Shown here piece after piece: positions 6,959 to 15,087 of a DNA stretch of 64,000 nucleotides. The translations under genes and the position numbers were made by a program. The stretch lies in NCBI RefSeq assembly GCF_018555385.1, contig NZ_JAFEJS010000007.1, positions 1 to 64,000 of the forward strand, in the 5' to 3' direction. The stretch comes from Bifidobacterium santillanense (lineage in GTDB: Bacteria > Actinomycetota > Actinomycetes > Actinomycetales > Bifidobacteriaceae). The notes under the pieces were generated by a model that was not told the origin of the DNA, did no database searches, and saw nothing but the letters and a program-made list of their open reading frames with translations. Every line of letters starts with the position of its first letter. The first letter of the stretch is position 1.

Positions 6959-8854
6959 CTACCGGATCGTCGGCGTCTGGCGCACGACCGTCTGACCGGC
7001 GAGCGCGCCCGGCGCGGTGTACACCGTCGCCTTGATCGTGTAGCTCTCCCCCGGCGCCAGTGAGATCTGCTTGGCGATGGCGGTGAGCCCGTCGTGGACC
7101 GCGTACGCGTCGCCCTTCTCGCCGTTGGGCCCGGCCTGGTATTCGGGCGCGGAACCGCCGGCGGGCACGTACAGGTAGTTGATGAACTGGATGTGGCCCT
7201 TGACGGCGCCGTTCTCGAGCGTGCCGATGATGTAGTCGGGCAGCGAGGCGACGTCCGCGTCGGACAGCGTGTTCCTCATGCGGATCGTGATCTCGTGCTG
7301 CTCGCGGCCGTTGGGGTACGTGGCGACGAGCTTGTCGTCGACGGAGCGTTCGAGGTACCAGTCCATCTTGGAGGCCATCGCGTCGTTGTAGTACACGCCG
7401 ATCACCTGCTGCGGGGCGGAGCCGCCCATGTAGCCGTCGGACGAATCGGCCGTGACGAGCGTGCCGCCGACCGTGGTGCCGTCGAGCAGCTTCTGCTCGT
7501 CCTCGTGCGCGCTCCACACGTACAGGTGCCCGTCCTGCGCGGATTCGAGCATCCGTTTGGCGAGCTGCGTGGAGTTGGCGCCGGAGTTGTGCAGGATCTG
7601 GTCGAAGCTCGCCTTGGCGGCGGCGGCGAAGAACGCGTCCTGGTCGGCGTTGTCGGGGATGTCGAAGTAGACCTTGTTCAGGAGCGAGGAGGCGGTGTTG
7701 GAGCCGTCGAGCGTGACGTCGACGCCGGCGAAGCTCATCTTCACCGGACCGGCGACGGCGAGCATCTGCTGCAGGAACACCGGGTCCATGCTGATCACGC
7801 CGTCGATCGAGCCGCCCTGCTTGGCCTCCCACATGGCTTTGGCGAGCTGGCCGCTGCGCGCGAAGTCGGGTGTGAAGTTCACGTCCTGCATGAATTCGCC
7901 GAGTCGTTCGCCGAAGAGCGCCTGCTCGCCGTCGGTGAGTTTGGTGACGGGCTGGTCGAACGAGCCGAAGTCGGACGTGGACATGAAGTCGTGCATCTCG
8001 ATCGCGCCGTTCTTCACCGTGACGAGGCCGAACGAGCCGGCGATGCCGCCGGTGGCGCGGATCTCGGCGTTGTTCTGCGCGAGCACGAGGTACGTGCGCG
8101 TGGCGTTCGGGTCGTTGAGGCCCAGCATGCGCGGCAGGAGCTGCGCCCCGCGCAAGACGCCGTCGCTCAGTTTGGCGAGCGTGATGAACTGCCCCTGCGC
8201 GGGCTCGATCTGGCGCCGCAGCGCGCCGAGCGCGAGGCTTTCGGCGTCGATCGACTGGAATCGTTCGTTCGCGGCGGCGATGATCGTGTTCGCCTTGGAG
8301 AGCTTGGGCGCGGCCTGCTCGATGCCGGGCACGGAGATGGTGCCGTCAGACACTGAGATGCGGGAGACGTCGACGTCGCCGGCCGCATCGGCCATGAGCG
8401 GCAGGGCGTCGTCGGCGACCTGATGCAGGACGTCGACCGACGTGCGCACGGCCTCGACGTCGCCGCCATACTGCGGCAGCTTGCCGGCGAGCGCCCAGAT
8501 CGGATTGCTTGTGTGCGCGTACGCGGCGTCGGCATGCTTGCGCAGTTCCGCGGCGGCGGTCTTGAGTTCGCCGGCCGCGCCGTCGGCGGTGAGGTCGACC
8601 GATTTCAGGGTCGAGACGGTGGCGGCCGCGGCCCTGACGTTGGTCGCGACGATGACCGCGGAGATCGCGAAGTACGCGCTGACGGCGATGATCGCGGACA
8701 GAACCACCGCGATGACGATCAGGATGATGTCGCGGATGGTGCGCTTGACGCGATGACGCAGGTATCGTTTCGTGTCGAGCCCGCTGTGGTCATCGTTCCT
8801 GATGACGTTCGGTCCGCTCCCCGGTTTGATGTCAAGTTCCTCGATCTCAGCCAC
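6959..8854 (-). CDS. DUF4012-family membrane-anchored envelope protein
   Basis: 631 residues with a GTG start. After a charged N-terminus, one transmembrane helix (about 40-70, IILIVIAVVLSAIIAVSAYF) anchors a long extracytoplasmic domain. The stretch DLTADGAAGELKTAAAELRKH followed by NPIWALAGKLPQYGGDVEAVR, and later YLVLAQNNAEIRATGGIAGSF, is the DUF4012 pattern. It is common next to EPS genes of Bifidobacterium and other Actinobacteria. The biochemical role is not established; position suggests EPS assembly or attachment at the wall. It stands alone on the minus strand, opposite to the phosphatase gene whose upstream region it shares. Confidence 0.82.
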   Translation of the reverse strand: MAEIEELDIKPGSGPNVIRNDDHSGLDTKRYLRHRVKRTIRDIILIVIAVVLSAIIAVSAYFAISAVIVATNVRAAAATVSTLKSVDLTADGAAGELKTAAAELRKHADAAYAHTSNPIWALAGKLPQYGGDVEAVRTSVDVLHQVADDALPLMADAAGDVDVSRISVSDGTISVPGIEQAAPKLSKANTIIAAANERFQSIDAESLALGALRRQIEPAQGQFITLAKLSDGVLRGAQLLPRMLGLNDPNATRTYLVLAQNNAEIRATGGIAGSFGLVTVKNGAIEMHDFMSTSDFGSFDQPVTKLTDGEQALFGERLGEFMQDVNFTPDFARSGQLAKAMWEAKQGGSIDGVISMDPVFLQQMLAVAGPVKMSFAGVDVTLDGSNTASSLLNKVYFDIPDNADQDAFFAAAAKASFDQILHNSGANSTQLAKRMLESAQDGHLYVWSAHEDEQKLLDGTTVGGTLVTADSSDGYMGGSAPQQVIGVYYNDAMASKMDWYLERSVDDKLVATYPNGREQHEITIRMRNTLSDADVASLPDYIIGTLENGAVKGHIQFINYLYVPAGGSAPEYQAGPNGEKGDAYAVHDGLTAIAKQISLAPGESYTIKATVYTAPGALAGQTVVRQTPTIR

Positions 8855-9040
8855 GTTGCCACTCTACTCCAAGGGGCCGTACCCCGATTCCGCATCTTCC
8901 GGCCGCCGGCCCGCGTCGGTCGCCGTGGACCAACGCTCCCGCCCGGCGACGGGCACTTTCCGAAACCCCGTGCCATGCACGCAGTGGAAACCGACTCCGT
9001 CCTTATCGGCACTTCGGTTCGGGATTCGGCTGCGGCGATC

Positions 9041-9125
9041 GTGACGGACCGCACACACGGGGTTACCGCGTCGAGATCGGTCTACCTCGCGCACGTCAGT
9101 GACGGACCGCACACACGGGGTTACC
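9041..9125 (+). repeat. 27-bp direct repeat, two copies, upstream of the phosphatase gene
   Basis: A perfect 27-bp sequence beginning GTGACGGACCGCACACACGG occurs at 9041-9067 and again at 9099-9125, 58 bases apart. The second copy ends 26 bases before the start codon of the phosphatase gene. Tandem binding sites for a regulator are plausible. Confidence 0.85.
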
Positions 9126-9151
9126 CCTCCTTTGTGCGGAGGGCTCCTACA

Positions 9152-9709
9152 ATGGGCCGCATGCGTATCCTTTTTGTCTGCACCGGTAACATCTCCCGTT
9201 CCGCGATGGCGGAGCTGCTCGCCCCGCACATCTTCAAGGACGACTCGCTGACGTTCGAGTCGGCGGGCGCGCGTGGCCTGCACGATCACCCGATCTCCGA
9301 GGAGGCCGCGGAGCTGTTGCGCCGCGACGGCATCGACGGCGCGCTGATCGACGCGTTCCGTTCGCGCCGCGTCTCCCCGCAGGTCACGGCCGGGGCCGAT
9401 CTGATCCTGTGCTTCGAGACGGCGCAGCGCAGCGACATCGTGGTGGAGTCGCCGCTCAAGGCGCGTCGCACGTTCCTGATCACCGATTTCGCGAACATGT
9501 GCGAGACCGCCAAGGCGCAGGGCTGGCTGACCGGAAGCACCATCGAGGAGCGCATCGACTCGGTGGTCGACAACGCGGGACTGCTGCGCCCGGAGCTGCC
9601 CGACGCCGAGAACGTCGACGATCCTCAAGGCCGCGGCATGGACGCCTTCGTCACCGCCCACAACGCCCTCGTCCGCGTCCTCAAGCACATCGCCACCGCG
9701 CTGGAGTAG
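9152..9709 (+). CDS. Low-molecular-weight protein-tyrosine phosphatase
   Basis: 185 residues; ATG at 9152 with GGAGGG eight bases upstream. The N-terminal CTGNISRS is the CX5R(S) phosphate-binding loop of LMW phosphatases (catalytic Cys and Arg), and DPQGRG near the C-terminus supplies the general-acid Asp. In EPS loci this enzyme (Wzb/CpsB type) removes phosphate from the tyrosine-rich tail of the autokinase, here encoded at 11.4-13.0 kb on the other strand. The substrate assignment is inferred from context. A 27-bp direct repeat lies upstream and a palindrome array downstream. Confidence 0.92.
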   Translation: MGRMRILFVCTGNISRSAMAELLAPHIFKDDSLTFESAGARGLHDHPISEEAAELLRRDGIDGALIDAFRSRRVSPQVTAGADLILCFETAQRSDIVVESPLKARRTFLITDFANMCETAKAQGWLTGSTIEERIDSVVDNAGLLRPELPDAENVDDPQGRGMDAFVTAHNALVRVLKHIATALE

Positions 9710-9743
9710 GGCCCCGCCCGCTTCGTACGCTTCGCCCCCCTCG

Positions 9744-10125
9744 CGTCCGATCCTATAGGAACGGACGTTTTTGATGCGATACGAGCTCTCGGGGTGTCCG
9801 TTCCTATAGGATCGGCCGCCACAAGGCCGGATTCCGCACACGAAACGTCCGATCCTACAGGAACGGACGTTCATGACCCGATACGGGCCCCGGAAACGTC
9901 CGATACTACAGAATCCGACGCAATGAGGGCGGATTCACGCATGGAAACGTCCGATCCTATAGGAACGGACACGGAACGAACGCATCCGCACCGTCGCGAC
10001 GTCACATACTATAGGATTGGATGTTTTTGGCGCGATACGAGGCCCTGAAACGTCCGTTCCTATAGGATCGAACGCCGCAAGGCCGGATTCCGCATACGAA
10101 ACGTCCGATCCTATAGGAACGGACA
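9744..10125. repeat. Array of eight 24-bp palindromes at 51-bp pitch (family A, array 2)
   Basis: Copies start at 9744, 9795, 9846, 9897, 9948, 10000, 10051 and 10102, all 51 bp apart except one 52. Each is close to CGTCCGATCCTA plus its reverse complement. Copies 1, 3, 5 and 8 carry the same asymmetric base pair (AT left, AA right); copies 2 and 7 are the reverse orientation. The 27-bp spacers alternate between two classes: GATACGAG-type (intervals 1, 3, 6) and GCCGGATTCCGCA-type (intervals 2, 4, 7). The true unit may therefore be about 102 bp. Reading frames stay open across the array because 51 is a multiple of three, but no ribosome site supports translation. It follows the phosphatase gene. 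Confidence 0.92.
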
Positions 10126-10319
10126 CCCCGACATCACACGGAACCGGCAAACCAACCGAGCACGCGCGCGCTTTGTTCCGCAAGCCCCGAACCGATGCGC
10201 CTGATCAGTTCACGTTTGTCAATCTCGGATTGCTTATGCGATAAGCGTCCCTTTGTTTCACCGGTCATACGCTCTCCGCAGAACCTCTTCCTACAATGAA
10301 AGAGGACAAGGAGACTCAA

Positions 10320-10580
10320 ATGCACATATATGACTACTACGAAACCGGCGATGGGACCCACGTCACACATTCCGATGTCCAATCGGACGGTAGTGTGCTC
10401 GTCTTTTTCGACAACGGCAACAAGCACGCCGAAGTCAAACTGCCCGACGGCACCGTATCCGACAGTCATGGATTCACCAAGCAGGAAACAGCAAATTTTC
10501 TCCTCAGCACCGTTCGAGGCATGAAATCCATTATGCGCTACGCGCGAGAAGGCGGAATCCAGCATGCCTGGGCTGTTTAG
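10320..10580 (+). CDS. Small protein, first gene of a three-gene cassette
   Basis: 86 residues; ATG at 10320 with AAGGAG six bases upstream, preferred over an in-frame ATG at 10296. It is soluble and acidic, with a short beta-rich start (MHIYDYYETGDGTHVTHSDV, VLVFFDNG) and a helical end. I do not recognise the family. It overlaps the DUF4160 gene by 17 bases, so the genes are co-translated. In other genomes DUF4160 genes often pair with another small gene (DUF2442), and such pairs have been proposed as toxin-antitoxin modules. This protein does not clearly match DUF2442. Confidence 0.65.
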   Translation: MHIYDYYETGDGTHVTHSDVQSDGSVLVFFDNGNKHAEVKLPDGTVSDSHGFTKQETANFLLSTVRGMKSIMRYAREGGIQHAWAV

Positions 10581-10836
10581 AATCCACGGATTCCTGATCT
10601 ACTTCTGGGCGAACGAAAGCAATGATCCCATTCATGTCCACGTTGCTAAAGGCCGTCAGTCACCTGCATCAGCCAAGTTCTGGATTCTTGAAGACGGCAC
10701 GGTGAAACTTGCCAAGCAAGGGCTCGACATGACCAACAAGGAACAACAAGGCATCACGGAGTTCCTCCGGTCGGTCTCCCCGGAAATCATCATGGCATGG
10801 CAGGAGATGTTCGGATATGTCCGGTTCCATGACTGA
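10564..10836 (+). CDS. DUF4160-family protein
   Basis: 90 residues. The start MPGLFRIHGFLIYFWANES and the block DPIHVHVAKG match DUF4160, a small fold with conserved His residues. The middle gene of the cassette, it overlaps both neighbours (17 bases upstream; 8 or 20 downstream depending on the next start). A toxin-antitoxin role has been suggested for related pairs; nothing in this sequence proves it. Confidence 0.8.
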   Translation: MPGLFRIHGFLIYFWANESNDPIHVHVAKGRQSPASAKFWILEDGTVKLAKQGLDMTNKEQQGITEFLRSVSPEIIMAWQEMFGYVRFHD

Positions 10837-11080
10837 GCTGCTGACGATCGGGCACTGCCGTGGATATGACCTACTGCTCAACCCCCTCAATCAGCGTATC
10901 ATCGCCGAAAGGAAGGAGGATCTTGCGACGGCTCTATTTGAGAGTCCGTCTCTGATGCTGGTTCACCAATGGGGATGCCCGGACGAAGACGTTCAGGCGC
11001 TGAGAGAATACCTACGGCATTTGAGGCTCCGAGCCAACTCCGGTGCCACGTTGACACCATCAGAAAGCTCCGACCGCTGA
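10817..11080 (+). CDS. Small protein, third gene of the DUF4160 cassette
   Basis: 87 residues from ATG 10817; an alternative ATG at 10829 would overlap the preceding stop in a tighter ATGA-like arrangement. The sequence (LTIGHCRGYDLLLNPLNQRI... LREYLRHLRLR) is soluble with a helical C-terminus. I do not recognise it. Overlap with the DUF4160 gene shows it belongs to the same transcript. Confidence 0.6.
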   Translation: MSGSMTELLTIGHCRGYDLLLNPLNQRIIAERKEDLATALFESPSLMLVHQWGCPDEDVQALREYLRHLRLRANSGATLTPSESSDR

Positions 11081-11193
11081 TACTGAGATCGGACCCTCAC
11101 TCCACAATCCGCGTTCCGCGGAATCCATCACCGCGATTCGGTTCGCACCATGCGGCAGATAGGTACTGCCACATGAGTCTCCCGGCAACGGCA

Positions 11194-11253
11194 AAGGGCG
11201 GGATTCGCACCATATTCAGACCTGAAACCGAATATGTTGCGAATCCCGCCCTT
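11194..11253. terminator. Long hairpin between convergent genes
   Basis: A 24-base arm (11194-11217, starting AAGGGCGGGATTCGCA) pairs with 11230-11253 with one mismatch around a 12-base loop. It lies between the DUF4160 cassette (+) and the tyrosine-kinase gene (-), where a bidirectional terminator is expected. The arms are longer than usual, so a mobile repeat remnant is also possible. Confidence 0.7.
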
Positions 11254-11371
11254 GCATAGTGCGGCCAGCCGGATGACCGGGACAACGGCCACGCGCAGCC
11301 CGGCCGGGACTCCGATCGGCGGCCGGCAAATCAGCCGAACCGAACCAAGCCGAACCGAGCCGACGGAACCG

Positions 11372-13018
11372 TTACTTGGCGGCGGCGCGCTTGCCCTTGG
11401 AGGGCTTGGCCTTGCGGCCCTTCTTGCCGCCCTTGCCGCCGTCGGTGTCATCGGCACCGTAGCCGTACTCGCCGTAGTTGTAGTACGAGCCGTAGTAGTA
11501 GTACGAGCCGTAGCCGTTCTTGCGCTTCTCGTCGGCCATGTTGAACACGAAGCCGAGCACCGGCACGTCGAGCTCGCCGAGCTCGGTGACCGTACCGCGC
11601 AGCGCGCGCTTGAACGTCACGCCCTTGCCGGATACGAGCACCACGCCGTTGCCCTGCTGGCCGAACACGGCGGCGTCGTTGGCCACGGACATCGGCGAGG
11701 TGTCGATGATCACGTAGTCGTACTGCTGCACGGCCTGCTTGACAAGCGTGTGCATGATGGACGAGTTGAGCAGCACGGACGCGTTCTGGATGCGCGGGCC
11801 GGCCGGCAGCACGTGCAGGTTCGGCTTCCAGTAGCGCTGGACGACGTCCTTGACCGTGGCCTGGTTGGACAGCACGTGCGCAAGGCCCACGTTGCCTTCC
11901 ACGCCGAGTCGCTTGGCGACGGACGGGTGGCGCAGGTCGGCGTCGATGAGCAGCACGGCCGCGCCGTTCTCGGCGAGCGTGGCGGCGAGGTTGCACGAGA
12001 TCGTGGTCTTGCCTTCCTCCGGCATGGAGGAGGTGACGACGATGAGTCGGCCCTTGTCGCCGTCCTTGGACGTGGTGAACGACAGGTTGGTGCGGATGCG
12101 TCGGAACTCCTCGGCGATGGAGCCGTCGGGCTTGGACACGACGATCGGCTTGGTCTCGTTGAGCGATTCGTCCTTCGGGATGATGCCGACGATGGTTGCG
12201 TTCTGCGCGATGGTCTGCAGATCGGAGACGTCCTGCACGCGGCGCGACAGCAGGTCACGCAGGACGGCGGCGATGATGGCGAGCACGAGGCCCGCGGCGA
12301 TTCCGGCGGCGAGGTTGAGCTTGACGTTCGGCGAGCTCGGGCCGGCGGGCTTCTGCGCCTTCTGCACGACGGACAGCTTGACGATCGACTTCTCGCCGGA
12401 GGAGTACAGCTCGGAGCCGACGACCTTGGACAGGGATTCGGCGACCTCGTTGGCGAGATCGGCGGCCTTCGCCGGATCGGGGTCGACCACGGCCACGCTC
12501 ACCATGTAGGTGTCCTCGGGGTTGTCGGCGGTGACCATGGCAGCCAGCTTGCTGACGGTCAGGCCGTTGTCGTTCTGCTGGTTGATGACCGGCTGCAGCA
12601 CGGCGGAGGTCTTCACGAGCGACGGGTAGCTCTTGAGCTGCGTGCCGATGTACGTGCTGGCCAAGTTCTGAGCACCGGCCACACTGTAGCTATTGCTGCC
12701 AGCATCCGACGAGGCCGACGCGCTGTTGTTGTAGCTGGCGAACAGCTGCGAGGTGGCCGTGTACATCTTGGTGCGGGTGAACGTGTACCCCGCGACCGCG
12801 GCCACGGTGATCACGAACACGATGACCGCGGTGAGCCAGTGCTTACGCACCGCCATGAGCAGATCGAGAATCGTCATGCCCTGCTCCTGGGATGCCGAAT
12901 CGTCACGTTCGACGGGCTGGGCGGTGTTGACCACGATCGGACGATGCTCCGTAGCGATGATTTCTTTCTGTTCAGGGGTATCCGAAGCCACGGGCTTCTC
13001 CTCTTCCTCTATGTTCAC
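11372..13018 (-). CDS. EPS chain-length/tyrosine autokinase (Wzz + BY-kinase)
   Basis: 548 residues from GTG 13018; a GTG at 12991 has a better ribosome site (GAGGAG) and is the likelier start (539 residues). The Wzz-type part has transmembrane helices at about 61-80 and 235-255 flanking an extracellular loop. The cytoplasmic kinase has Walker A SSMPEEGKTT (about 330-339), Walker A' LLIDADLRHP (356-365) and Walker B VIIDTSP. The C-terminus carries ten Tyr within about 20 residues and then a Lys-rich end. This is the fused actinobacterial form of CapAB/Wzc: it autophosphorylates on the Tyr cluster and controls polymer length. The phosphatase at 9.2 kb is its probable partner. A promoter lies at 13031-13050. 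Confidence 0.95.
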   Translation of the reverse strand: MNIEEEEKPVASDTPEQKEIIATEHRPIVVNTAQPVERDDSASQEQGMTILDLLMAVRKHWLTAVIVFVITVAAVAGYTFTRTKMYTATSQLFASYNNSASASSDAGSNSYSVAGAQNLASTYIGTQLKSYPSLVKTSAVLQPVINQQNDNGLTVSKLAAMVTADNPEDTYMVSVAVVDPDPAKAADLANEVAESLSKVVGSELYSSGEKSIVKLSVVQKAQKPAGPSSPNVKLNLAAGIAAGLVLAIIAAVLRDLLSRRVQDVSDLQTIAQNATIVGIIPKDESLNETKPIVVSKPDGSIAEEFRRIRTNLSFTTSKDGDKGRLIVVTSSMPEEGKTTISCNLAATLAENGAAVLLIDADLRHPSVAKRLGVEGNVGLAHVLSNQATVKDVVQRYWKPNLHVLPAGPRIQNASVLLNSSIMHTLVKQAVQQYDYVIIDTSPMSVANDAAVFGQQGNGVVLVSGKGVTFKRALRGTVTELGELDVPVLGFVFNMADEKRKNGYGSYYYYGSYYNYGEYGYGADDTDGGKGGKKGRKAKPSKGKRAAAK

Positions 13019-13030
13019 AATTTGTTTTGC

Positions 13031-13053
13031 AGTATAGACGCAGGGGGATACCC
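13031..13053 (-). promoter_or_regulatory. Promoter with C-rich element before the autokinase gene
   Basis: On the minus strand TATACT (13031-13036) resembles a -10 box. Immediately upstream is GGGGGTATCCCCC (13043-13055 region), a palindrome in place of a clear -35. Similar C-runs sit before -10-like hexamers at 19570-19583, 19750-19764 and 42098-42115. Confidence 0.5.
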
Positions 13054-13055
13054 CC

Positions 13056-14303
13056 TCATCGACGCTTCCGTTTGCGCAGCGTGAGGCCGATCTCCCGCCT
13101 CAGCTGCTTCGGCCGTTGGGATGCGCTCAGGTACAGCCGGTAGAAGATGGACAGGAACCGGGTGAACCCGTTGCGCGACCACTCCGGGTAGTATGCCTGC
13201 ATCCATTCCTTCGAAGGGAACAGGCGACGCCACCAGTACCGCAGCAGCGACAGATCCTTGTCGTTCTCCTGCGCCATGCGCATGGCCACGCGATGTTCCA
13301 GCGAACCGTACACGCCTCCGGACACGATCTCCTCGAGCAGCACCTTCTCCGCGATGCTCGCACATTCGCACCATCGTCCGGTTCCGTCGCCGAACAGCGT
13401 CAGGGACAATCCGCGCACGGATTGCTCCAATTCCGACAGACCGAGTTTTTTCAGGGTACGCGCCACATGTTCGGAACGCACGGCATCGGGGAATTTCACA
13501 CAGTACAGGTATTCGTCGGCAAGGAAACGCAGACCGAATCCGGCACCGTGATAATGCTTGGACATATGCGATACGTGGAAGATGTATTCCTCTTCGGAAT
13601 CGAAGAGGAATTCCCCGGGAATCCCGTTCGACGGCTTCGCCAAACCCCAGGGATTATCGTAGTAGGCAACCTCCTTCGCATCGGACTGCCCCATGGTTGA
13701 TTCGGCGGCGGACACCATCGAACGATGCATTTCAAAATACAGCGTTCCCTTCATGAACGAATGCTCGCGACCATGGTTGGATTTCTCCGCGAATCCATGC
13801 TTGTTCATGATGTCCGCCACCGTGGCATCGGCCTTGTTCAGCCATTCCCGGCGCTGCTCCCCCGTTTCGCCACGAGGCACGAAACCGCCGTTTTCCTCCC
13901 GGTCGACGTATCCGAAGACGATGTCCTGATCCCCCATAGAACGCATGCCGGGCCGGGGATAGTAGGTCGCCACCAGAATGCCCTTCAACGGCAGCCACGA
14001 CAGGCCAGCCCTACGGAAATCGGCGAGAATCCCCTCGCGCTCGATGTCGAAACTCACCTGACGATACAACGCCAGTTCGGCATCATGACGCCATTTCCTA
14101 GCCATTTGCTCCGGCATATCCGCAAGCATATCCGGCGACAATGCCGGAAATACCAGCGATTGTATGGTATGACGGGCAATCAGACGGTACACCCGCTCCC
14201 ACGTGATGCCCTCGGGCTTGGGCGATGCCGTGCGCCCATGCAGCGCGGCGGACATCAATTCGACGACATAATCTTCCAGCACGGTGCAAACCGCCTTCTT
14301 CAT
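13056..14303 (-). CDS. NTP_transf_5 nucleotidyltransferase-like protein
   Basis: 415 residues, ATG start. The block WLPLKGILVATYYPRPGMRS followed by MGDQDI (about 103-128) is the KG...YP...R..GD.D signature of the uncharacterised nucleotidyltransferase family NTP_transf_5, related to MNT-type transferases. A His-rich middle (FHVSHMSKHYHGAGFG) is also typical. Family members often sit beside PqqD, HPr-kinase-like proteins, S24-like peptidases and ABC transporters, and near RiPP (lasso-type) or EPS genes; the reaction is not known. Here it lies directly upstream of the autokinase on the same strand, whose promoter sits near its 3' end. I propose it belongs with the peptide system (inference). 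Confidence 0.82.
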   Translation of the reverse strand: MKKAVCTVLEDYVVELMSAALHGRTASPKPEGITWERVYRLIARHTIQSLVFPALSPDMLADMPEQMARKWRHDAELALYRQVSFDIEREGILADFRRAGLSWLPLKGILVATYYPRPGMRSMGDQDIVFGYVDREENGGFVPRGETGEQRREWLNKADATVADIMNKHGFAEKSNHGREHSFMKGTLYFEMHRSMVSAAESTMGQSDAKEVAYYDNPWGLAKPSNGIPGEFLFDSEEEYIFHVSHMSKHYHGAGFGLRFLADEYLYCVKFPDAVRSEHVARTLKKLGLSELEQSVRGLSLTLFGDGTGRWCECASIAEKVLLEEIVSGGVYGSLEHRVAMRMAQENDKDLSLLRYWWRRLFPSKEWMQAYYPEWSRNGFTRFLSIFYRLYLSASQRPKQLRREIGLTLRKRKRR

Positions 14304-14489
14304 ATCTGCGGCATCAGTTGGTCAATAGTGTACTAGAACGGCTCTATAAGAGCACTAAGACGTAAATTCGCACTCAATTCCACGGAAATGCATACACAAA
14401 AACGGCAGTCGACATCAGCATGTCATGGAAATACCCGTTACAATGAAAATCGAATACGTTCATCGAAATATCGCAATAAGGAGTCAATC

Positions 14490-14942
14490 ATGGCATTCGC
14501 TCTCCAGGGATTCGAAGAGGTCAAGCTGGTCAAGCCGGTCGGCAAGATTGTGATGACTTTCACCGGCAACGCGGTGCGCTTCAACAAGGCCACCGCCCAG
14601 GCGCTGGGCTTCCCGGCGTTCGTGCGCGTGCTCGTCAACGAGAAGACGAAGCAGATCGCCCTCGCCGTGACCACGTCCAAGGCGAACAACGCGGTGAAGT
14701 TCAGCAAGACCGAGGAAAAGCAGAGCGCCTCCGTGAGCTTCAAGGAGAAGGCCGTGGTCGAGGCCGTCGCCCAGTTCTTCACGCTGGGCGAGGCCCCGGA
14801 GGGTGAGGTCGCCTACATCTCCGTGCCCGGCACCTACTACCCCGGCGACAAGGCCGTCATCTTCGACGCCGAGGACGCCACCGCCGGCACGATGAAGCGC
14901 CGCGGCCGCAAGAAGGCCTCCGAAACCGAATCCGCCGAGTGA
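14490..14942 (+). CDS. Conserved-looking basic-tailed protein, unknown function
   Basis: 150 residues from ATG 14490 with AAGGAG seven bases upstream; the frame is open further upstream but without a ribosome site. The N-terminal 70 residues look beta-rich (VGKIVMTFTGNAVRFNKATA, FVRVLVNEKTKQIALAVT). The C-terminus is basic (MKRRGRKKASETESAE), suggesting nucleic-acid contact. I do not recognise the family. It is isolated, with its own upstream region, and is followed by the Fic gene. Confidence 0.6.
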   Translation: MAFALQGFEEVKLVKPVGKIVMTFTGNAVRFNKATAQALGFPAFVRVLVNEKTKQIALAVTTSKANNAVKFSKTEEKQSASVSFKEKAVVEAVAQFFTLGEAPEGEVAYISVPGTYYPGDKAVIFDAEDATAGTMKRRGRKKASETESAE

Positions 14943-15087
14943 CGGCACGGATTCGCCGAACACCGATTCATGGGCAATGGGCTTGTGCCGAGAACGACTC
15001 TCGACGCAAGCCCATTGCCATAGGGCGCTGATCGCCCCCGCATATGTGCGAGAATGGACCGACGATAGACGAAAGGATGCGACGGGC

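Noticed and set aside
9794-10048. Frame with a 17-residue protein repeat (ETSDPIGTD-like)
   Set aside because: Arises from the palindrome array; the reverse strand gives an equally open frame, and there is no ribosome site.
2991-10125. CRISPR arrays (regular repeats at 2991-3357 and 9744-10125)
   Set aside because: Repeats are complete palindromes that vary between copies, spacers are related to each other and alternate in classes, and no cas genes are in the window.
10817-11080. DUF2442 partner of DUF4160
   Set aside because: The expected DUF2442 blocks are absent in both flanking small proteins, so they are left as unknown.
14490-14942. AbrB-like regulator
   Set aside because: A short beta-rich start is suggestive, but length and the rest of the sequence do not fit; left as unknown.
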